Assembly (NCBI GenBank): GCA_052388025.1
Contig: JBQTIP010000091.1
Coordinates: forward strand, 1 to 19,674
DNA from: JBQTIP01 sp052388025
Lineage (GTDB): Bacteria; Actinomycetota; UBA4738; HRBIN12
Length of the DNA stretch: 19,674 nucleotides
Reading direction: 5' to 3'
The notes under the pieces are model-generated. The model did no database searches, was not told the DNA's origin, and was given only the letters and a program-made list of their open reading frames with translations. Position numbers and translations under genes: made by a program. Positions 13,986 to 19,674 of the stretch are shown here, piece after piece. Positions within the stretch are counted from its first letter, which is position 1. Every line of letters begins with the position of its first letter.

Positions 13986-15869
13986 TCAGCGAGCCAGCTC
14001 GCGGAGCCTGATGATGCGAAGGGCCATCATCAGGTCGAACCACCGGTCGGTGTCTCCGAGGTCCACCTCGGCCACCTGGCGGATCTTGTCGAAGCGCTGC
14101 CGCAGGGTATTGCGATGGACGAAGAGCTTCTCCGCTGCGAGCTTCGAGTTGCCCATGCACTCGAGGTAGACCTCGACGGTGCGGAAGAGCTGCGTCCCCT
14201 TCTCCTCGTCATGCCGGAGGAGCTTCTCGAGGCGCTCTTGATAGATGTCCCGCACCTGCTGCTGCGCCACGCTGAACAGATGCCACTGGGCCCCGAGCTC
14301 GTCGAAGGTCACCGCGGCCCCCGGCCCGCGCACGGCGCGCCCCATGAGCAGAGCCTGGCGCGCCTGCTCGAAGGCGTCGGGATAGTCCTCCGGACTGCGG
14401 GCGGCCCGGGAGATCCCCGCCGAGATCATGAGATCGGGCGGCCGCTCGTGCCCGGCTTTTGACTCGACGAGGCGACCCGCGAGCCGGTCGAGGCTCGTCG
14501 CATCCGAGAGGCGGAGCAGCGCCGTGAGCGTGTGATCCCGATACGTGAACAGTGATCCGGGGAAGCCGCCGGCCAGATCCTGGCGCAGCGCGAACCACAC
14601 GCGCTCCCCTTCGAACTCCGCGGGGTGGGCCGTGACCTCGAAGACCACCACGACGTGAGGCCGGTTCAGGTCCACCCCGAGGCGGTGGGCCCGCGGCTCC
14701 AGGCCGAGGTCCCCGTCCTCCCCCAGCATCAGCGCCTCGAAGAAGTCGCGGACCACGTTTCGCTCCGTCAGTGCCTCGATCAGCCGCGAGTTCTGGACGG
14801 CGAGGGCGGCCTGGGACGCGACCATCGACAGCAGCTCCTGATCCTCCTTCCCGTACGGCCTGTTCGCGTCGGCGAAGCATACGAACGTGCCGACAATGCG
14901 CTCCGAGACGCGCATCGGCGCCACCAAGGCCGTCCGCGCGCGCGGGGCAAGCGAATCGAAGGCCGCGAACGCCTCCCGGTGCTCTCGGCGGACGAGCACG
15001 GTCGGCGTCGTAGCACCGAGCAACCGCGCCCACGGGCCGTCGGAGGGGACCGCGGCCGGCGGGCTCCCTCCCGGTTCCGGCCCCGCGGCCCAGAACGACT
15101 CGACGGCGAGGTGCGCGCCCTCCTCGTCGAGAGTCAGCACGGCGCAGTAGTCGGCGCCGACCAGCACTCCGGCTGTCGAAGCGAGCCGATACAGGATGTG
15201 GCGAAGCGACGAGGTCTGGACCACCGCGTGGCTCGCCTCGGCCAGGGAGTGCAGCACCTGCACCTGGCGAGCCTGCCGTTCGTACAGCTCGGCGTTCTCG
15301 ACCGCCGCCGCGATCAGCGCCGAAAGCGTGTTCATCAGGATCAGGTCGTCCTCGCCGAACTCGTGCGGCGCTTCGGTGTGCATGGTGATCACACCGAGGA
15401 GCGGTCCGTTCGAGGCAACGATCGGGATCGTGAGATAGGACTGGAAGCGGTCGTCGTTCAGCTCGGGCACGAACTTAAAGCGAGGATCCGCGATGGGGTT
15501 GTCCTTGATGATGCCCGGCTGGCGCGTGAGCGCCGTCCAGCCGGTGAGCCCCTCCCCGAGCGCCAGGGAGAACCTCCCCACCCACTGCTCGTAGCCCTCC
15601 GTGGCGGCCCGGACGACCAGGCGCTCGCGGTCTTCGTCCCAGAGATAGACGAGCGCAGCCCGGCACCCGGTGAGCTCCGCGCAAAGGCGGACCACGTAAC
15701 GGAGCAGCCGGGAGAGATCCAGGGTGGAGGCGAGGCCGGCGATGATCTCGAACAGCGCCTCGGTCTCGGTGCGCTTGGCCTGGAGCATCTCGCGGAGCGC
15801 GCGCGCGGCCTTCGCCGGCGGTGTGCGTGGCGAACCTCTGGACGCTCGCTGGGTCGTGGACTGCGCCAT
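13986..15869 (-). CDS. PucR/CdaR-family transcriptional regulator with two GAF domains
   Basis: A 627-aa regulator. Residues ~45-190 form one GAF domain (LFEIIAGLASTLDLSRLLRYVV, then GEGLTGWTALTRQPGIIKDN) and ~200-345 a second (LHSLAEASHAVVQTSSLRHIL, then PYGKEDQELLSMVASQAALAVQ). A GGDEF-like PucR middle domain follows, and the C-terminus (~550-625) carries the PucR helix-turn-helix: VEVYLECMGNSKLAAEKLFVHRN split by the family pattern HRNTLRQRFDKI. Relatives are usually activators of nitrogen or purine catabolic operons. Start: the ATG at 15869 with AGGGAG about 8 nt upstream; the open frame extends to 15977 but without a ribosome-binding site. It is divergent from the split glutamate-synthase genes and upstream of the GS-like gene, so it probably senses a nitrogen-pathway ligand and controls one or both. 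Confidence 0.88.
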   Translation of the reverse strand: MAQSTTQRASRGSPRTPPAKAARALREMLQAKRTETEALFEIIAGLASTLDLSRLLRYVVRLCAELTGCRAALVYLWDEDRERLVVRAATEGYEQWVGRFSLALGEGLTGWTALTRQPGIIKDNPIADPRFKFVPELNDDRFQSYLTIPIVASNGPLLGVITMHTEAPHEFGEDDLILMNTLSALIAAAVENAELYERQARQVQVLHSLAEASHAVVQTSSLRHILYRLASTAGVLVGADYCAVLTLDEEGAHLAVESFWAAGPEPGGSPPAAVPSDGPWARLLGATTPTVLVRREHREAFAAFDSLAPRARTALVAPMRVSERIVGTFVCFADANRPYGKEDQELLSMVASQAALAVQNSRLIEALTERNVVRDFFEALMLGEDGDLGLEPRAHRLGVDLNRPHVVVVFEVTAHPAEFEGERVWFALRQDLAGGFPGSLFTYRDHTLTALLRLSDATSLDRLAGRLVESKAGHERPPDLMISAGISRAARSPEDYPDAFEQARQALLMGRAVRGPGAAVTFDELGAQWHLFSVAQQQVRDIYQERLEKLLRHDEEKGTQLFRTVEVYLECMGNSKLAAEKLFVHRNTLRQRFDKIRQVAEVDLGDTDRWFDLMMALRIIRLRELAR

Positions 15870-15936
15870 GTCGGGCTCCCTGTCCCGGCACGGTATCACG
15901 GGAAGGTGCCCCCTGGAAGGGCACGGTGAAGTATGC

Positions 15937-15948
15937 GATGTGCACATC
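15937..15948. promoter_or_regulatory. Perfect 12-bp palindrome in the pucR/glutamate-synthase intergenic region
   Basis: GATGTGCACATC is its own reverse complement and lies in the 175-bp divergent region. It is a candidate binding site for the PucR-type regulator. A second inverted repeat, GTGCCC/GGGCAC, lies at 15906-15911 and 15919-15924 on the pucR side. Both roles are inferred. Confidence 0.35.
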
Positions 15949-16044
15949 CACACGGGCGCAGGTTGTGACCGGCTCACCGTAGTCGACGGCCCGGCCGGGT
16001 CCTACGGTTGGCGGAGCGACTCGATCAGGAAGGAGCGCGCCCTC

Positions 16045-16941
16045 ATGTGCGGCATCGCCGGGTTCCTCCAGAAGGACCCCCGGGCCACCCCGGCGGCGGC
16101 CGACGCGGTCCTCGCCATGCTCGGGGCCCTGAACCGGCGGGGTCCGGACTCGGCCGGCGTCGCGCTGTACGGGCCGGTCCGGGACGACGGCTTCGTCGTC
16201 CGCGCCTGGTGCGGCGACGACGAGGAGTCCGCCGCCCGGGCCGTCGAGGCCGCGAAGGATCGGTGGCAGGTACCGACCGCCGACCTCCAGGCCGGGTATC
16301 TCCGCCTGGAGGTCGTGACGGAAGGCTCGGCGGCCGAAGTGGCCGACCTCGTCGACGCCGCCGGACTGGAGGTCTTCTCGGTCGGCCGGGCCCTCGAGAT
16401 CGTGAAGCACGAGATGAAGGCCGACCTCCTGGCCGAGACGTACGGGCTCTACGGGTTCCCGGCCCGGCACGGCATCGGGCACACGCGGATGGCGACCGAG
16501 AGCCGCGTCGACGTCGCGCACGCGCACCCGTTCTGGGCGCGCCCCTTCGAGGACATCGCGGTCGTCCATAACGGTCACATCACGAATTACTACAAGCTCC
16601 GCCGGGCCTTCGAGATGAAGGGGCACCGGTTCCACACCGGCAACGACACCGAGCTGATCGCCGCCTACATCGCCGACCGGCTCGAGAAGGGGTTCACGCT
16701 GAACGAGGCGGTGACCGCCTCCGTCGCCGAGCTCGACGGCTCGTTCACCTATCTCATCTCGACCGCCGAGGGATTCGGTGCCGCAAAGGATCGGTTCGCG
16801 AGCAAGCCCGGAGTCATCTACGAGGACGACGACGTGGTGGCGGTGGCATCCGAGGAGCACGCGATCTTCGCCGCCCTCGGCGAGAAGCGGAGCCGCACGC
16901 GCGAGGTGCGGGCGAAAGAGGTGTTGACGTGGGCCGCGTAG
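16045..16941 (+). CDS. Class II glutamine amidotransferase subunit of a split glutamate synthase (GlxB/MgsA-like)
   Basis: A 298-aa Ntn-type glutaminase. After removal of Met1 the N-terminal Cys2 (MCGIAGFL) is the nucleophile. RRGPDSAGV (31-39), GIGHTRMATESR (143-154), VHNGHITNYYKLR (174-186) and GNDTELIAAY (199-208) are the conserved glutamine-binding segments. The stand-alone size matches GlxB and the small subunit MgsA of N-methylglutamate synthase, not the full GltB. It would release ammonia from glutamine for the FMN subunit encoded two genes downstream. Start: the ATG at 16045 with AGGAAGGAG 9-17 nt upstream. Its end overlaps the next gene by 13 nt. A weak -10 (TACGGT, 16003-16008) lies upstream without a clear -35. 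Confidence 0.9.
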   Translation: MCGIAGFLQKDPRATPAAADAVLAMLGALNRRGPDSAGVALYGPVRDDGFVVRAWCGDDEESAARAVEAAKDRWQVPTADLQAGYLRLEVVTEGSAAEVADLVDAAGLEVFSVGRALEIVKHEMKADLLAETYGLYGFPARHGIGHTRMATESRVDVAHAHPFWARPFEDIAVVHNGHITNYYKLRRAFEMKGHRFHTGNDTELIAAYIADRLEKGFTLNEAVTASVAELDGSFTYLISTAEGFGAAKDRFASKPGVIYEDDDVVAVASEEHAIFAALGEKRSRTREVRAKEVLTWAA

Positions 16942-17636
16942 CCCACGCCGTGGTCGTCGAGGCCGGGGGCCTCACGACCCGGGAGGTGAACGAGCGGCTC
17001 CGCGCGGCGCTGCGGGAAGGAGCGAACGAGATCACGGTCGCCAACCCGCAGGGACGCCACAACCTTGCCGTGGCGCTCGAGGATCGGGCCACGATCACGT
17101 TCGAGGGCACCGTCGGATACTTCGTCGGTGCCCTCGGGATGGGCCCGGACATCATCGTGAACGGCAACGCCGGCTGGTCCGTCGGCGCCGACCTCATGTC
17201 TGGGAGCGTCCATGTGCATGGGAACGCGGGCTCGTCCGTGGGCGCCTCCCTCCGCGGAGGGACCGTCTTCGTCGACGGCGACGTCGGCGCCCGCGCGGCC
17301 ATCGCGCTCAAGGGTGGAACGGTCGTGATCGGCGGCGACGCCGGCTACATGACCGGGTTCATGATGCAGGCGGGGACCCTCGTTATCGGCGGCGAGGCGG
17401 GCGAGGGCCTCGGCGATTCCATGTACGCCGGCGACATCTTCGTCGGCGGACAGATCAAGGGCCTCGGGGCGGACACCGTCGTTCGCGATCCCACCGACGA
17501 GGAGCTGGCGCGGCTCGCGAAGCTGCTGGGAAGCATGAGCCACGAGACCGACCGCGACTGGAAGCATGTGACCTCCGGCGGGGCGCTGTGGCACTTCGAG
17601 AAGGAGAAGTACGAGCTATGGAAGCAGGCGTTCTGA
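16929..17636 (+). CDS. GXGXG-domain subunit of a split glutamate synthase (GlxC/MgsB-like)
   Basis: A 235-aa protein made mainly of the glutamate-synthase alpha (GXGXG) beta-helix. From about residue 60 to 165 there are repeating glycine strands about 19 residues apart: GYFVGALGMG, GNAGWSVGAD, GNAGSSVGAS, GDVGARAAIA, GDAGYMTGF and GEAGEGLGDS. In GltB this domain links the glutaminase and FMN sites structurally; as a separate gene it corresponds to GlxC or MgsB. The start is the GTG at 16929, with AAAGAGG upstream inside the preceding gene. Overlaps with the neighbours on both sides (13 and 19 nt) show translational coupling and a stoichiometric complex. Substrate specificity is not set by this subunit. 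Confidence 0.88.
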   Translation: MGRVAHAVVVEAGGLTTREVNERLRAALREGANEITVANPQGRHNLAVALEDRATITFEGTVGYFVGALGMGPDIIVNGNAGWSVGADLMSGSVHVHGNAGSSVGASLRGGTVFVDGDVGARAAIALKGGTVVIGGDAGYMTGFMMQAGTLVIGGEAGEGLGDSMYAGDIFVGGQIKGLGADTVVRDPTDEELARLAKLLGSMSHETDRDWKHVTSGGALWHFEKEKYELWKQAF

Positions 17637-18949
17637 GAGAGAGCCCCATCTGGAATCGCGCCGTCATCGACGACATCCAGACGAAGGCGGAGCTCGGCCG
17701 CTACCGCATGGCCGGCTTCTCGCTCCACCGTCCGGTCCCGAGCTTCGACGGCCTGACGTTCATCCCGTGCACGCTCTCGCGCGTGCCGCTCGAGGGCTAC
17801 CGGGAGCGCTGCGAGACCAAGACCGTGCTCGGAACCCGGGCGGCGCACCCCGTGCACCTGGACATCCCGATCACGATCACCGGCATGTCCTTCGGCGCGC
17901 TGTCCCGAAACGCCAAGGCGGCCCTCGGGATGGCCGCGACCCGCATGGGCACCTCGACGACGACTGGCGACGGCGGCATGCACCCCATGGAACGGGAGAG
18001 CTCCAAGACCCTCGTGTACCAGGTGTGCCCCAGCCACTACGGGAACAACCCGGAGCACATGCGGCTGGCCGAGGCTGTGGAGATCGTCGTCGGCCAGGGC
18101 GCGAAGCCGGGCACCGGCGGGGTCCTGCTCGGGATGAAGGTCTCCGAGGACGTCGCCCGGATGCGGACTTTGCCTCTCGGCGTGGACCAGCGCTCCCCGG
18201 TGCGCCACCCCGACTTCATCGGGGCGGACGACCTCGTCATCAAGATCGAGGAGATCCGCGAAGCCACCGAGTGGCGGGTCCCCGTTTACGTGAAGATCGG
18301 GGCCTGCCGGGTGAAGGACGACGTGAAGCTCGCGGTGAAGGCGGGAGCGGACGTCATCGTGATCGACGGGATGGAGGGCGCGAGCGGCGCCTCCCCCGAG
18401 ATCTTGTTCGACCACACCGGGATCCCGACGATGGCCGCGGTGGTCGAGGCCCGCCTGGCCCTCGAGGAGATCGGGAGATACGGCGAGATCCAGTTGGTGA
18501 TCTCCGGTGGGATCAGGGGGGGGGTCGATGCCGCGAAGGCACTCGCGCTCGGCGCGGACGCCGTCTCGATCGGGACGGCCGCGCTGATCGCGCTGAACTG
18601 CAACAAGGACGTCCACGCGGAGGACTACGAGCGGCTCGGAACCAGGGCCGGGTTCTGCCACCACTGCCACACCGGCGGCTGCCCGGTCGGCATCACGACA
18701 CAGGACGAGGAGCTGATGAAGCGCCTACCGGTGGAGGAGGCCGCGGACCGTGTTCAGAACTTCCTCCAGTCGATGGTCATGGAGATCCAGATGCTCGCCC
18801 GGGCCTGCGGCAAGGCCGACGTCCACGACCTGGAGCCGGAGGACATGCGCTCACTCACGCTCGAGACGGCGCTCATCACCGGCGTCCCGCTCGTGGGGAT
18901 GGATTCGCTCCCGTGGGTGGCGGCGCCCTCGCCCAACGGGCACCATTAG
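17618..18949 (+). CDS. FMN/Fe-S synthase subunit of a split glutamate synthase (GlxD/MgsC-like)
   Basis: A 443-aa FMN-binding TIM-barrel synthase. Seen: GMSFGALSRNAK (89-100), the GDGG and MHPMERES segment, QGAKPGTGGVLLG (160-172), DGMEGASGASP (250-260), ISGGIRGGVDAAKALALGAD (295-314), and the 3Fe-4S cysteines in CHHCHTGGCPVG (Cys347, 350, 355). Ordinary glutamate synthase reduces 2-oxoglutarate plus ammonia to glutamate here; N-methylglutamate synthase uses a related subunit. Start: the ATG at 17618, with AAGGAG upstream, inside the last 19 nt of the GXGXG gene. No GltD-type NADPH subunit follows, so the electron source is unclear; the next gene is a LutA-like protein. The family is certain; whether the product is glutamate or an N-alkyl glutamate is open. 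Confidence 0.9.
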   Translation: MEAGVLRESPIWNRAVIDDIQTKAELGRYRMAGFSLHRPVPSFDGLTFIPCTLSRVPLEGYRERCETKTVLGTRAAHPVHLDIPITITGMSFGALSRNAKAALGMAATRMGTSTTTGDGGMHPMERESSKTLVYQVCPSHYGNNPEHMRLAEAVEIVVGQGAKPGTGGVLLGMKVSEDVARMRTLPLGVDQRSPVRHPDFIGADDLVIKIEEIREATEWRVPVYVKIGACRVKDDVKLAVKAGADVIVIDGMEGASGASPEILFDHTGIPTMAAVVEARLALEEIGRYGEIQLVISGGIRGGVDAAKALALGADAVSIGTAALIALNCNKDVHAEDYERLGTRAGFCHHCHTGGCPVGITTQDEELMKRLPVEEAADRVQNFLQSMVMEIQMLARACGKADVHDLEPEDMRSLTLETALITGVPLVGMDSLPWVAAPSPNGHH

Positions 18950-18952
18950 CGG

Positions 18953-19674
18953 ATGCCGCCGGAGCGCGTCGCGCTCTTCGTGACGTGCCTGGTCGACCTC
19001 CTGTACCCGGAGATCGGTGAGTCCACGGTCGCCCTCCTGCGCGACCAGGGCCTCGAGGTCGAGTTTCCCGAGGCCCAAACCTGCTGCGGCCAGCCCCCGT
19101 TCAACTCCGGGTTCCACGAGGAGGCCCGACGCATGGGGCGGTCGCTCCTGTCCGCTTTCGAGGGCGCCGAGGCGGTGGTCTCCCCCTCCGGGTCGTGCAC
19201 GGCGATGGTACGGAGCTACTTCCCGCACCTGTTCGAGGGCACACAGGATGAGCGGTCCGCCGGGGATCTCGCCGGCCGGACCTTCGAGCTCTCCGAGTTC
19301 CTGGTGGGCGTCCTCGGCGTCGAACGGCTGGAGGGATCGTTCCCGGCGAGGGTAAGCCCGCACGACTCCTGTCACGGGCTCCGCGAGCTCGGGCTGACCG
19401 GCCAGGCCCGGGCCTTGCTCTCGGGACTCGACGGCCTCGAGCTGGTGGAGATGGCCAGGCCCGAGGCCTGCTGCGGCTTCGGCGGCACCTTCTCGGTGAG
19501 GCTCCCGGAGATGGCGACGGCCATGGCCGACGACAAGATCCACCAGGCGGCCGCGACCGGGGCCGACGTGCTCGTGACCGGGGACAGCGGCTGCCTCATG
19601 CACATGGCCGGACGGCTGTCGCGGACCGCGTCCAAGATGCGCGCGATGCATCTCGCCGTGCTCCTGGCGGAGGC
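18953..19674 (+). CDS. LutA/YkgE-like cysteine-rich oxidoreductase subunit (cut by window end)
   Basis: At least 240 residues of a CCG-domain (heterodisulfide reductase B-like) protein; the C-terminal end lies outside the window. Seen: LFVTCLVDLLYPEIG at the N-terminus, the first CCG motif TCCGQPPFNSGF (43-54), PSGSCTAMV (78-85), HDSCHGLRELG (137-147) and the second motif ACCGFGGTFSV (172-182). This arrangement is that of LutA, one of three subunits (LutABC) of the iron-sulfur L-lactate oxidation system; relatives serve other oxidases. Start: the ATG at 18953, only 3 nt after the FMN-subunit stop, so it is in the same transcript. Whether lutB and lutC follow cannot be seen. A role as an electron carrier for the glutamate-synthase-like complex is a speculative alternative. 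Confidence 0.85.
   Translation, partial: MPPERVALFVTCLVDLLYPEIGESTVALLRDQGLEVEFPEAQTCCGQPPFNSGFHEEARRMGRSLLSAFEGAEAVVSPSGSCTAMVRSYFPHLFEGTQDERSAGDLAGRTFELSEFLVGVLGVERLEGSFPARVSPHDSCHGLRELGLTGQARALLSGLDGLELVEMARPEACCGFGGTFSVRLPEMATAMADDKIHQAAATGADVLVTGDSGCLMHMAGRLSRTASKMRAMHLAVLLAE

Noticed and set aside
1..19674. tRNA, rRNA, CRISPR arrays, transposases, phage genes
   Set aside because: No cloverleaf-like sequence, regularly spaced repeats, transposase motifs or phage proteins were seen on either strand.

Overview
The window is high-GC DNA (about two thirds or more by eye) with dense, mostly co-directional operons, frequent ATGA start/stop overlaps, GTG starts and apparently leaderless promoters. 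Two genes carry a TANNNT box only 6-8 nt before the start codon. This style, together with PucR- and HutC-type regulators and several glutamine-synthetase-like genes, fits an actinomycetote, perhaps a deep-branching or uncultivated one. The taxonomic call is inference. I see no tRNA, rRNA, CRISPR array, insertion sequence or phage gene.

Layout. (1) 1-3181, minus strand: a tightly coupled operon gntR(HutC/UTRA) > DhnA-type class I aldolase > Zn-dependent medium-chain dehydrogenase > FGGY sugar kinase (cut by the window edge). It looks like a catabolic module for a sugar or polyol I cannot name. (2) 3182-3442: a divergent promoter with two back-to-back TTGACA boxes forming an inverted repeat and two GTC-A-GAC operator-like palindromes. 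(3) 3443-7798, plus strand: an ethanolamine-permease-like APC transporter, a strong hairpin, a glutamine-synthetase-like ligase, a class I glutamine amidotransferase-like protein and a small membrane protein. (4) 7799-8089: a short decayed coding remnant. (5) 8090-9871, minus: a nucleotidyltransferase-fold protein and a metallophosphoesterase. (6) 9952-11562, minus: a second APC-type permease; 11770-12042, minus: a 90-aa membrane protein. (7) 12107-about 12566, plus: a 3'-truncated DmpA/P1-type aminopeptidase gene ending against the next gene. (8) 12571-15869, minus: a PucR-type regulator with two GAF domains and, downstream, a second glutamine-synthetase-like gene with its own probable promoter. 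(9) 16045-window end, plus: three overlapping or coupled genes that split a glutamate synthase into class II amidotransferase, GXGXG and FMN/Fe-S subunits (GlxBCD/MgsABC type), then a LutA-like cysteine-rich oxidoreductase subunit cut by the window end.

How the genes may work together. The repeated theme is glutamate and gamma-glutamyl nitrogen chemistry: two amine/amino-acid permeases, two diverged GS-like ligases, a class I glutaminase-fold protein, and a three-subunit glutamate-synthase-like enzyme of the family that includes N-methylglutamate synthase. The most attractive reading is an amine-assimilation locus: amine uptake, ATP-dependent gamma-glutamylation, then transfer of the amino group. 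The real substrates cannot be read from sequence. The sugar module shares the central promoter region with the amine genes and may be under the same GntR regulator.
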